Source: Candidatus Berkelbacteria bacterium (GTDB lineage: Bacteria; Patescibacteriota; UBA1384; DTJR01). From it: a stretch of 53,259 bases of DNA. Below the pieces are notes generated by a model. It ran no database searches. It worked only from the letters and a program-made list of their open reading frames with translations, and was not told the origin of the DNA. The stretch spans positions 1 through 53,259 of the forward strand of contig JAPLVK010000021.1 in the NCBI GenBank assembly GCA_026397175.1. The letters run 5' to 3'. Shown piece by piece: positions 15,170 through 22,385 of this stretch; the stretch's first letter is position 1; every line of letters starts with the position of its first letter. The position numbers and the translations under genes were made by a program.

Positions 15170-15310
15170 GTCCTTTGGGCCTAATTGTTTAGCTGAAAAT
15201 ACAGGTAAATAGCTAAGCCCGAAGGACAAAGAGTCCACAAAACCGCGTTAGCGGTTGGGCAAAGAGAAGGCGAAATCTCTCCGTCATCTGACGGTAAAGT
15301 CGCCGGAGGA
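15170..15310 (+). promoter_or_regulatory. Highly structured 5' leader of the target gene
   Basis: Visible helices: GTCCTTTGGGC (15170-15180) with GCCCGAAGGAC (15217-15227), enclosing TAGCT/AGCTA; AACCGC/GCGGTT (15241-15256); CCGTCA/TGACGG (15281-15294). GGCGA (15269-15273) can pair with TCGCC (15300-15304), directly before the GGAGGA ribosome site, or its region can pair as GAGA/TCTC instead. This could be a translational switch. I could not match it to a known riboswitch. Confidence 0.5.
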
Positions 15311-15318
15311 TATGTCTG

Positions 15319-16146
15319 ATGTTAAAGATGGGTCCTGCTTTGCGTGCATTTGGCAATACCGGACAGGCAAATGATGTGGATCTGGCATTAGGCAGATGCT
15401 TGGTGACACCAGCGATGTTGCAGCGGGTTGTCACCGATCCGACTCATTGCGCGGCAGTTGCCGCAGCTATGCGTGGCGAGCAACCCTCATCGGCTCGTTT
15501 CGATGACATTTTGGTCCGCGAGGGTAATGTCACACAGATCATCTGCGATTACGCCGAGGTGGAGTATCCTGGCAACGACATTGTCGAGAAGGCATTGCGG
15601 ATGGTTCAAGCCAAGCGCGGCGTTGTTACCATCCACGACCGTTTTGCCCCTAAGATCGCTCTGCCGCAGCTATTCAACTTTTTCTACCGTTACAACAAAG
15701 TGGCAGAGGAAGAGGGCAGAATTCCAGTCAAACTCTGGCAGACGGCTGGCCAGGAAAACTGGCGTGGATGGGATGCGGAGTTTTTGCCGACCGAGACCGG
15801 CGTCATCAACTGCGACTTCTCGCAGGTAATGCGCGCTACCGACATAACCGGTCGGCCATTTTTGCTCGACATGGACCAACAGATGACATGGGCCAAAGAG
15901 CAGGGTGGCGATGGTATTACGAGTGTAGAGCAGATTACCTTGCTTTTCATCCACTCGATTATCGAGTTTGGTCGGCCACTCTGGGGTGGCGGAACTGTCC
16001 GTTGCTGCAATTCGTGCGGCTCTGGTGACTCGCTCGATGTCTACTGGGACGCCGACGGTGGCTTCGGTGTCGGCGACTGGAGTTGCAGCGATCAGGACTG
16101 GAACATCGGTGCCGTGCCCCGGAAGTGTCTGGTACTTGGTGCTTGA
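15319..16146 (+). CDS. Retroelement variable target protein (C-type-lectin-like end)
   Basis: A 275-residue protein whose last ~45 residues are encoded by the variable repeat. The C-terminal region (RPLWGGGTVRCCNSCGSGDSLDV ... DWNIGAVPRK) has the Trp/Gly pattern of the C-type-lectin/formylglycine-enzyme fold used by retroelement targets. The N-terminal 200 residues are of unknown family. No signal peptide or membrane segment is seen, so the protein may be cytosolic or exported by an unrecognised route. GGAGG lies 9 bp before ATG 15319. The gene is G+C-richer than its surroundings and has its own promoter, structured leader and terminator. Confidence 0.88.
   Translation: MLKMGPALRAFGNTGQANDVDLALGRCLVTPAMLQRVVTDPTHCAAVAAAMRGEQPSSARFDDILVREGNVTQIICDYAEVEYPGNDIVEKALRMVQAKRGVVTIHDRFAPKIALPQLFNFFYRYNKVAEEEGRIPVKLWQTAGQENWRGWDAEFLPTETGVINCDFSQVMRATDITGRPFLLDMDQQMTWAKEQGGDGITSVEQITLLFIHSIIEFGRPLWGGGTVRCCNSCGSGDSLDVYWDADGGFGVGDWSCSDQDWNIGAVPRKCLVLGA
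16010..16126 (+). other. Variable repeat (VR) of the diversity-generating retroelement
   Basis: 117 bp aligned without gaps to the template repeat at 16504-16620. There are 13 differences, every one at a template adenine (12 A-to-G, 1 A-to-T); the 87 non-adenine positions are identical. The last 28 bp are unchanged and G+C-rich, as expected for the initiation-of-mutagenic-homology end. It encodes residues 231-270 of the target. Confidence 0.98.
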
Positions 16147-16147
16147 T

Positions 16148-16182
16148 CCCGCCTTATCTGCCGACAGGCAGACGAAGGCGGG
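16148..16182 (+). other. Hairpin just downstream of VR
   Basis: The outer stem CCCGCCTT/AAGGCGGG and the inner stem TCTGCC/GGCAGA are separated by a small asymmetric bulge and capped by the tetraloop GACA. It begins 21 bp after VR. A GC-rich hairpin with a GRNA loop downstream of VR is known to promote retrohoming in the Bordetella phage system; GACA fits GRNA. Confidence 0.7.
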
Positions 16183-16194
16183 GTTGTTCCTTTT

Positions 16195-16244
16195 GGGATG
16201 TTGGGTTTTGGCTTTAAGCCCCCAGCATCCCATTTTTCTTTTTA
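16195..16244 (+). terminator. Rho-independent terminator of the target gene
   Basis: GGGATGTTGGG pairs with CCCAGCATCCC (one wobble), with a nested GGCT/AGCC hairpin, followed by TTTTTCTTTTT. Confidence 0.9.
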
Positions 16245-16503
16245 CTCACAATAATGTAAGATTTGATTTGAAATAGTAAAGAGTTTTGGTTTACGAATCA
16301 AAACCGCTGTTTCCTCCGGCTCTTTGAGACGGAACCCCGATGCTCTACGGAAATCGGGGGAGTTCAAAATAAGAGTGGGGAACTTCTTGTTTGCTGCTGG
16401 TCGAGATTTCGCAATTTGCTCAATTGTGGCAATGCGGATACTCGCGAATAAATTCAATCCCGAGAGAAATTAAGGGGTGGCGTAAAAGATGGCGGCGGAC
16501 AAT
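16245..16503. other. Region between target terminator and TR
   Basis: No convincing gene. A hairpin (CCCCGAT / ATCGGGG) lies near 16334-16361. The final part (GGGGTGGCG at 16475-16483) also occurs upstream of VR at the matching place in the target gene, so relatedness to the target extends slightly beyond the formal TR. No consensus promoter for TR RNA is obvious. Confidence 0.4.
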
Positions 16504-16620
16504 ATTCGTACGGCTCTGGTAACTCGCTCGATGTCAACTGGAACGCCGACAATGGCTTCAATGTCAACAACTGGAATTGCAGCGATCAGAACTGGAACAT
16601 CGGTGCCGTGCCCCGGAAGT
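16504..16620 (+). other. Template repeat (TR) of the diversity-generating retroelement
   Basis: The 117-bp invariant template. Read in the VR frame it is rich in AAC/AAT codons (GSGNSLDVNWNADNGFNVNN...), which allows adenine mutagenesis to change Asn to many residues without creating stops. It contains 30 adenines, 13 of which differ in VR. It lies 345 bp upstream of the RT start, on the same strand as target and RT. Confidence 0.97.
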
Positions 16621-16628
16621 CCCCCTTC

Positions 16629-16967
16629 TTATTTGATCGAGCGAATCCAACCGCCGAGCATTTTTCCGATTTCTTGGAGAATTTCTTGAAGATGCAAGTA
16701 CTTTTTTGTTGGAATTGCTTTAATTTCTTCGGCTAGTCGGATTAGAAGTTTCAATAAGTCCAATTTAATTGACGCTTTTTCTAAATACAGAAGTTTTTTA
16801 TCCTTGTTGCTGCCGGCGCCAATTAAAAGTTCGATCATTTCCAAATTTGTTTGTTCAATTTTTTGTCCAAGAGAATATTTATCCTTTTTCGGCATTTTTT
16901 CGATCACCAAATAAACTTCTCGATACAAATCATAAACACTTTGAATAATTGGAATTTCATTTTGCAT
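16629..16967 (-). CDS. avd: Avd-like four-helix accessory protein, inverted
   Basis: A 112-residue helical protein of the Avd/S23 four-helix-bundle family: IIQSVYDLYREVYLVIEKMPKKDKYSLGQKIEQTNLEMIELLIGA, then YLEKASIKLDLLKLLIRLAEEIKAI and LQEILQEIGKMLGGWIRSIK. Avd forms a pentamer that binds RT and TR RNA. The start is ATG 16967 with AAGGAAGG 8 bp upstream; the longer frame would run into RT. It is coded antisense between TR and RT, converging on TR, and its ATG shares the CATG palindrome with the RT ATG. Confidence 0.92.
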   Translation of the reverse strand: MQNEIPIIQSVYDLYREVYLVIEKMPKKDKYSLGQKIEQTNLEMIELLIGAGSNKDKKLLYLEKASIKLDLLKLLIRLAEEIKAIPTKKYLHLQEILQEIGKMLGGWIRSIK

Positions 16968-17985
16968 GGAAGACACCTTCCTTGAAATTATTAGTTTAGA
17001 AAATTTGCTTTTGGCTTGGCGTGAATTTCGTCGAGGGAAACGAAACAAACCCGATGTTCAGATTTTCGAGCGAAATTTAGAAGATAACCTATTTGCTTTG
17101 CATCAGGAGCTAGAAGAAAAAACATATCGGCATGGAGATTATACCTCATTTTATATCAGGGATCCGAAACTGCGCTTGATTCATAAAGCAACTGTTCGCG
17201 ACCGGGTCTTGCATCACGCGGTTTACAGGGTTCTTTATCCGATTTTTGATAAGTCGTTTATTTACGATTCATATTCTTGTCGCTTAAAGAAAGGAACGCA
17301 CAAAGCGGTTGATCGGCTGGAGTCATTTGCCAAAAAAGTCAGCAAGGATTATTCTGACAAATGTTTTATTTTGAAATGTGATGTTAGAAAATTTTTTGCC
17401 AGTGTTAATCACGAAGTGCTGTATCTGCTGCTTGGAAATAAAATTCAAGACAAAAATGTAATTTGGCTGCTTCGCGAAATCATTGGAAGTTTTGCTACTA
17501 ACTCGAGAGTCCTTCGACTCTGCTCGGGATTTACGAGAGAGAGCTTTTGGCCCGCGGCCAAAGGTTTGCCGATTGGCAATTTAACCAGCCAGCTTTTTGC
17601 TAATATTTACCTAAATCAATTTGATCAGTTTATTAAAAATCATTTACGGCTTAAATTTTATGCGAGATACACCGATGATTTTGTGATCGTGTCAAACGAT
17701 ATCGAATTTTTAGTTGATCTGATCCCGAAAATCGCGGAGTTTTTATCGGATAATTTAAAAATGGAATTACATCCAAATAAAATCTGTATTCGCAAATTTC
17801 GGCAAGGAATTGATTTTTTGGGTTATGTAATTTTGCCGCACTACCGAATTCTGCGAACAAAGACAAAAGAGAGGATGTTGAAAAATCTTAATAAACAGAA
17901 TCTTGCTTCATATCTTGGACTTTTGAGTCATTGTTCGGCGTTTAAGCTGAAACAGGAAATTGTAGAACTGGCAAAAAATCGGTAG
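16966..17985 (+). CDS. Diversity-generating retroelement reverse transcriptase
   Basis: A 339-residue RT. Motifs in order: LIHKATVRDRVLHHAVYRVLYPIFDKSFIYDSYSCRLKKGTHKA (motifs 1-2), CFILKCDVRKFFASVNH (motif 3, catalytic Asp), GLPIGNLTSQLFANIYLNQFD (motif 4, with the IGxxxSQ signature of retroelement RTs replacing QGxxxSP), YARYTDDFVIV (catalytic DD), LHPNKICIRKFRQGIDFLGYVI (motifs 6-7). It copies TR RNA with adenine-specific errors into VR. No Shine-Dalgarno is visible before ATG 16966, because that DNA is the 5' end of inverted avd. The gene ends 10 bp before ruvC. Confidence 0.97.
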   Translation: MEDTFLEIISLENLLLAWREFRRGKRNKPDVQIFERNLEDNLFALHQELEEKTYRHGDYTSFYIRDPKLRLIHKATVRDRVLHHAVYRVLYPIFDKSFIYDSYSCRLKKGTHKAVDRLESFAKKVSKDYSDKCFILKCDVRKFFASVNHEVLYLLLGNKIQDKNVIWLLREIIGSFATNSRVLRLCSGFTRESFWPAAKGLPIGNLTSQLFANIYLNQFDQFIKNHLRLKFYARYTDDFVIVSNDIEFLVDLIPKIAEFLSDNLKMELHPNKICIRKFRQGIDFLGYVILPHYRILRTKTKERMLKNLNKQNLASYLGLLSHCSAFKLKQEIVELAKNR

Positions 17986-17995
17986 AATCGAAGCG

Positions 17996-19000
17996 ATGGA
18001 AAATCAAAGAACAATTTTGGGAATTGACCCCGGGACGGGCAGATTGGGATGGGCGATTGTAGATCGCCAGCCGTCAGTCGTCGGCCGTACGCCGGAAAAC
18101 CGTGCGGCAAACGGCAAACCGCAAACGGTTTTAGTCGATTGTGGATTGATTGAAACGCCGGCCAAAACGCCACTTTCAGACCGATTAGAGTTGATTTTTA
18201 ACGAATTGCAAAAAATCATCAAAAAATATTCTCCTGACGAGATGGCGATTGAAGAGATATTTTTTGTAAAAAATGTTAAAACCGGAATTTCGGTCGCGCA
18301 CGCTCGAGGGGTGGCGATGCTTACCGCAAAAATTGCAAAAATGGAAATTTTTGAATACAAGCCAAACGAAATTAAACTCGGCATTTCGGGCTACGGGCAT
18401 GCGACCAAGGAGCAGATGGCGAAGATGGTTAAACTTCAACTCAAGTCGTGCGATGTTCGTCAAGATGATGTGGTAGACGCGATAGCTGTTGGCCTATACC
18501 ATCTTCAGGTGTATAAGCGCCCGAATGCGCTCGAATCGCATCCCGAATTATCACCCGAAAAAGAATGGAAACACCCAAATGCACCCGAAAGTAAAGTACT
18601 TTATCCTAAATTGAGTTATGAGATAGTGGGGGCTCTTTATAATTGTCACAACCATCTCGGCGGAGGATTGCAAGAGCGTTATTATCAGTCATTGGTTCGG
18701 GAAGAACTCAAGAAAAAAGGTTTAAAATTTGACGAGCAGAAAAAGCTCGCAATTAGAGGGCTACCATCTTATATGGGTAGATTCTTTCCCGATTTTATTA
18801 TTGGGGATAAAATTGTCCTTGAACTGAAAGTTGGAAGCAGAGTTAAGAAAAAAGATGTTGATCAGGTCATGGCTTACTTAAGGCAATCAGGGAAAGAGCT
18901 TGCAATAATTGCTCTTTTCCGACAAAATGAAGTTGTTACGAGACGATTGCTTTTGGGTTATTCGGGCGTGACTGATTCGGGCGAAAATTTGGGAAAATAA
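17996..19000 (+). CDS. ruvC: RuvC resolvase fused to a GxxExxY nuclease-fold domain
   Basis: A 334-residue fusion. Residues 1-175 are RuvC, the Holliday-junction endonuclease: GIDPGTGRLGWAIVD (Asp), MAIEEIFFVKN (Glu), HARGVAML and DDVVDAIAVGLYHL (Asp pair). An insertion of about 20 residues (around 24-44) breaks the first beta hairpin. A low-complexity linker (about 177-202, with repeated NAxESHP-like units) leads to residues 205-325, a complete GxxExxY protein: LSYEIVGALYNCHNHLGGGLQERYYQ and FFPDFIIGDKIVLELKVG (PD-ExK-like). Freestanding GxxExxY proteins are about 125 aa, so an entire gene has been joined to ruvC in frame. The DNA on both sides carries related repeats. Confidence 0.92.
   Translation: MENQRTILGIDPGTGRLGWAIVDRQPSVVGRTPENRAANGKPQTVLVDCGLIETPAKTPLSDRLELIFNELQKIIKKYSPDEMAIEEIFFVKNVKTGISVAHARGVAMLTAKIAKMEIFEYKPNEIKLGISGYGHATKEQMAKMVKLQLKSCDVRQDDVVDAIAVGLYHLQVYKRPNALESHPELSPEKEWKHPNAPESKVLYPKLSYEIVGALYNCHNHLGGGLQERYYQSLVREELKKKGLKFDEQKKLAIRGLPSYMGRFFPDFIIGDKIVLELKVGSRVKKKDVDQVMAYLRQSGKELAIIALFRQNEVVTRRLLLGYSGVTDSGENLGK
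18065..18128. repeat. In-frame palindromic insertion in the RuvC N-terminal region
   Basis: G+C-rich DNA made of short units (GCCGTCA, GTCGTCG, GCCGTACG on one side; CCGTGCGGC, GCAAACG, GCAAACCG on the other) with imperfect dyad symmetry around GGAAAACC. It encodes about 20 residues absent from ordinary RuvC and keeps the frame. Confidence 0.55.
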
Positions 19001-19020
19001 TTTGAGTGTAATTAGGGAGT
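18519..19020. mobile_element. GxxExxY insertion unit with degenerate inverted ends
   Basis: The left end (18519-18590) holds repeated CCCGAAT/CTCGAAT/ACCCGAA units in one direction. The right end (18959-19020) holds ATTCGGGCG, ATTCGGGCG, ATTTGGG and TTAGGGAGT units in the other. The solitary element at 24797-24895 has the same unit order. The unit covers the GxxExxY domain and ends at the galT ribosome site. Confidence 0.5.
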
Positions 19021-19024
19021 AACT

Positions 19025-20026
19025 GTGCCACAATTACGACAGAACATAATTACCGGTGAGTGGGTGGTTTTTGCGCCGGAGCGCGCGAAGCGACCAACCG
19101 ATTATATTTCGATTTCAACCGAGAGAAAGCAAAAAAAATCGGATTGTCCTTTTTGTATTGATTCCACCAAAAGTGAATATCCAAAACAAATCGAGGGACT
19201 TGAGAAAAAACACACTTTTGTTTTAAAAAACAAATTTCCGGCGTTTGTGGAGGATCCGGATTTGGAATCGGCGAAGTTATATAAAATAGAAGACGAATTT
19301 TACAATATGAAAATCGCGCTTGGCGGCCACGATGTGGTGGTTATAAAAGATCACGATCAGGAATTACCCGATTTTACGCCAGCCGTTTGGACTGATTTAA
19401 TCGAGACATTCAAGCAAAGATATAATTATTTCGACAAGATTGAAAATGTCGAATATGTGATGCCGATCTATAACCACGGCCCGCAAGCGGCCGCCTCGAT
19501 AGAACATCCGCACGCCCAGGTTTTTGCCTCTTCCGTTGTGCCAAATATCGTTTCGCGGGAACTTTCACACACCGCCAAATATTTTACCGAGCACAAATCA
19601 TGCGCTTTTTGCGATATGATCTCGCATGAAAAAGAGCAGAACACCAGATTGATTTTTGAAAATGATGATTTTGTCGCTTTGGCATTTTACGCCGCCAGAT
19701 TTCCGTTTGAGGTTTGGGTTTTACCCAAAAAACACCAATCGCATTTTAGGGATTTAACGGAGCAGACGACCGCGGCATTATCTGAAATGATGATTAAAAT
19801 TTTTGGGCGACTCAACGAAACCTTAAATGATCCTCCGCTCAACTTCTTTATTCACTCGGCCCCGGTTAATAAAGAAAAAAATGAAGAACTACCCAATTAT
19901 CATTGGCATATCGAAATTGCCCCGCGACTTTCGATTTATGGCGGCTACGAACTTGGGGCGGGTATGGTAATTGATATTATCACCCCGGAGCAGGCGGCGG
20001 AATATTTACGGATAGGAAAGAGATAA
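19025..20026 (+). CDS. galT: Galactose-1-phosphate uridylyltransferase
   Basis: A 333-residue GalT (HIT superfamily), converting UDP-glucose and galactose 1-phosphate to glucose 1-phosphate and UDP-galactose. Visible: MPQLRQNIITGEWVVFAPERAKRP, the metal-binding CPFC pair, the active-site HPHAQ (SIEHPHAQVFAS) and a second CAFC. The C-terminal half contains FPFEVWVLPKKHQSHF and NYHWHIEIAPRL. The start is GTG with AGGGAG 8 bp upstream, part of the repeat that ends the ruvC fusion. It opens the sugar-metabolism block. Confidence 0.93.
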   Translation: MPQLRQNIITGEWVVFAPERAKRPTDYISISTERKQKKSDCPFCIDSTKSEYPKQIEGLEKKHTFVLKNKFPAFVEDPDLESAKLYKIEDEFYNMKIALGGHDVVVIKDHDQELPDFTPAVWTDLIETFKQRYNYFDKIENVEYVMPIYNHGPQAAASIEHPHAQVFASSVVPNIVSRELSHTAKYFTEHKSCAFCDMISHEKEQNTRLIFENDDFVALAFYAARFPFEVWVLPKKHQSHFRDLTEQTTAALSEMMIKIFGRLNETLNDPPLNFFIHSAPVNKEKNEELPNYHWHIEIAPRLSIYGGYELGAGMVIDIITPEQAAEYLRIGKR

Positions 20027-20084
20027 AAGCGATTGCATTTTTGCTAAATATCAGATAAACTAGGCCAAATTAAGCTTAAAATGT

Positions 20085-21359
20085 ATGAAAGTATTATTGG
20101 TAATGCAGTTTCCGCTTTCAGGAGCGGGGACAGGGACTTTTGTCAGCAAGCTTTCGGAAAAGCTCAACGAGCTTGAGGATATTGAGGTTGTGGTCGCTGC
20201 ACCGGATATTAAAGGCCCAAAGGGCGTTAAATTTTTTCCTATAAAACCGCCATTTAAAGCTGTTTTTGTTAGCCATCCGCAATATCCGAATGCAAAACGA
20301 TTTTCCGAGTTGAGCAGCAAGAAAATAACCGAATATTATTTATCGTATTTCCGGCAGTTGATTGAAATTGTTGAAGAGTATAAACCTGATGTTATCCATA
20401 TACACCATGCTTTTATGCTATCATGGATTGCTAATTATATCCGATCGCTTTACGGAATCGGCTATCTTGTTACGAGTCACGGAACCTGTGTCTATGCTGC
20501 ATCTCTTGATTTGAGGTTTAAGTCCTTGACCTCGCAGGCCTTACAGAAAGCCGTGGAAGTAACAGCTGTTTCTCATCATACCAAAAAGTGGCTTTGTAAG
20601 GTTTTTGGAGCAAAATTCCGTAATAAAGTGAAAGTAATTACAGGAGGAATTGACCTTGAGGCGTATAGTCGAGACCAGATAAGCTATGCTAGCATTGAAA
20701 AGAAATACAATCTAAAAGGAAAAGATGTGGTGATGTTTATTGGTCGCCTAACTAAAGAAAAAGGCGTTGAGTACTTGATTGATGCTGCCAAAAATATCGA
20801 TGCGGAGATTATTGTAATTGGTGACGGAAGCCATCGTAAATATCTTGAAAACTACACACGGCTAAAGGGAGCTAAAAATATCCGCTTTCTCGGCTACATT
20901 AAGCCCGATGAGACCCGTCAGTTTTACAAGAGGGCAAATGTGGTTGTGGTCCCGTCCGTTTGGGACGAACCGCTTGGATTGGTGATTCTTGAGGCGATGG
21001 CGATGGAAACCCCGGTTGTGGCTTCAAATAAAGGTGGTATTCCGCTTGCGGTCAAAGATGGTTATAATGGATTTTTAGTTAGGCCAAGAAGTGCCAAAGC
21101 CATCTCGGAGACCGTTAACAGGATTCTCAAAGACGAGATACTGGCGAGGAAATTGGGACAAAACGCTAGAAAATTTGTTGAAGAAAGATTCGGTTGGAAA
21201 AAAGCAATTGTTCCGAAATTTGTCGCTCTTTACAAAAAAGTGTCGCAAGCAACTAACTATATGCGAGATGAACGCTTGAGGGTTCAATTTGAGCGCGAAG
21301 AGCTGGAACGAGAAAAGCGCGAGCTGGCCGAAAAAATCGGACATACTTGGGGAAGATAA
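20085..21359 (+). CDS. Glycosyltransferase family 4
   Basis: A 424-residue GT-B glycosyltransferase. The N-terminal half starts with MKVLLVMQFPLSGAGTGTFVSKL and has DVIHIHHAFMLSWIANYI. The C-terminal Rossmann half has VVMFIGRLTKEKGVEYLIDA and the nucleotide-sugar E-x7-E motif (DEPLGLVILEAMAMETPVVAS). The last ~35 residues are a charged coiled coil (DERLRVQFEREELEREKRELAEK), longer than typical. The donor and acceptor cannot be told from sequence. It is followed closely by a GT2 gene. Confidence 0.9.
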   Translation: MKVLLVMQFPLSGAGTGTFVSKLSEKLNELEDIEVVVAAPDIKGPKGVKFFPIKPPFKAVFVSHPQYPNAKRFSELSSKKITEYYLSYFRQLIEIVEEYKPDVIHIHHAFMLSWIANYIRSLYGIGYLVTSHGTCVYAASLDLRFKSLTSQALQKAVEVTAVSHHTKKWLCKVFGAKFRNKVKVITGGIDLEAYSRDQISYASIEKKYNLKGKDVVMFIGRLTKEKGVEYLIDAAKNIDAEIIVIGDGSHRKYLENYTRLKGAKNIRFLGYIKPDETRQFYKRANVVVVPSVWDEPLGLVILEAMAMETPVVASNKGGIPLAVKDGYNGFLVRPRSAKAISETVNRILKDEILARKLGQNARKFVEERFGWKKAIVPKFVALYKKVSQATNYMRDERLRVQFEREELEREKRELAEKIGHTWGR

Positions 21360-21378
21360 TAGAACTTAAGGAGATGTT

Positions 21379-22362
21379 ATGAAAGAAGTATCAATTATTA
21401 TACCAGCTTTCAAGAGGGTCGGTCAGACCCTTAAAACGCTAGATTTACTTTTTCTGTCGAATGGATTAGACGAGGAATTTATGGTGGAAATTATCGTTTC
21501 CGATGATAGTCTCGACAACAAACTCAAAGATGCGATTCAAAAGAAGTTTGGCGATAAGATTGTTTATTCCCAGCCCAACAAGAAAGGGATTGCTTCTAGC
21601 AAGAATAACGGAGCAAAAATTGCCCGCTTTCCCATTCTTATTTTTTGCGATTCTGATATGGAGGTTGAAAAAGACACAGTTTTAAATACAATCACGGCAT
21701 TAGAAAAGCACAAAACCGCGGGAGCTATCGGCGGGCAGGTGATTTGGAGAACGGGTCCGAAGGATGGAGAACATGATCGGCCGAGAAAAGAAGACAGAAT
21801 GATCACGGTTGATAAAACGACCTATACCGAAGCAATTTATTCTCGTTACATCGCTACATACAGGGATGTTTTCCTCGAGGTTGGCGGATATGATGAAGTG
21901 GTATTCAATATGAGAGGTGAGGGTTCTGATCTTTCGGTTAGATATTGGCGTGCCGGTTATCCGTTAGTATTTGACGAATCTCTCATCGTTCACCATGTTC
22001 ACGAGGTAGAAGGCGGAATTATTCGAGGCGTTGCTCATCCCGAATGGGGAATTGCCAAAGATCTTCTTATTTTGAGTTATAAGTACGATATTTCCGACGA
22101 TAAATACAAGAATTTTGTTGGTACGGTTATAGCGAACTTTGAAAAATTTGGTCCAGAGGGTTATTATCGAATTGTCGAAGGAATAGGTAAAAACTTGGAT
22201 TTTATCTGTAAAGTGAAGCCGATTATCGACGATAACAAAGCGAAGATGAAGGCGCAATATGACTTCAAATTTCTGGAGATTTTTTCAGATAAAAATTTGT
22301 TCGAGAGGTGCCTGAAGGCGGCTGACAAAAAGCTACAAAATTCGCGCAAAAATATTTTTTAA
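21379..22362 (+). CDS. Glycosyltransferase family 2
   Basis: A 327-residue GT-A enzyme: VSIIIPAFKRVGQTLKTLDLL, EIIVSDDSLDN, KGIASSKNNGAKIARFPILIFCDSDMEVE (DxD-type metal site), then VGGYDEVVFNMRGEGSDLSVRYWRAGY. AAGGAG lies before ATG. It is probably co-transcribed with the neighbouring family 4 enzymes to build a surface polysaccharide; sugar specificity is unknown. Confidence 0.9.
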   Translation: MKEVSIIIPAFKRVGQTLKTLDLLFLSNGLDEEFMVEIIVSDDSLDNKLKDAIQKKFGDKIVYSQPNKKGIASSKNNGAKIARFPILIFCDSDMEVEKDTVLNTITALEKHKTAGAIGGQVIWRTGPKDGEHDRPRKEDRMITVDKTTYTEAIYSRYIATYRDVFLEVGGYDEVVFNMRGEGSDLSVRYWRAGYPLVFDESLIVHHVHEVEGGIIRGVAHPEWGIAKDLLILSYKYDISDDKYKNFVGTVIANFEKFGPEGYYRIVEGIGKNLDFICKVKPIIDDNKAKMKAQYDFKFLEIFSDKNLFERCLKAADKKLQNSRKNIF

Positions 22363-22385
22363 GATATTTAAAACATAGGAGAACA

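Noticed and set aside
16242-16457. Minus-strand ORF of 71 codons between the target terminator and TR
   Set aside because: It starts with TTG, overlaps the target terminator, has no recognisable family and lies in a probable noncoding part of the retroelement. A remnant cannot be excluded.
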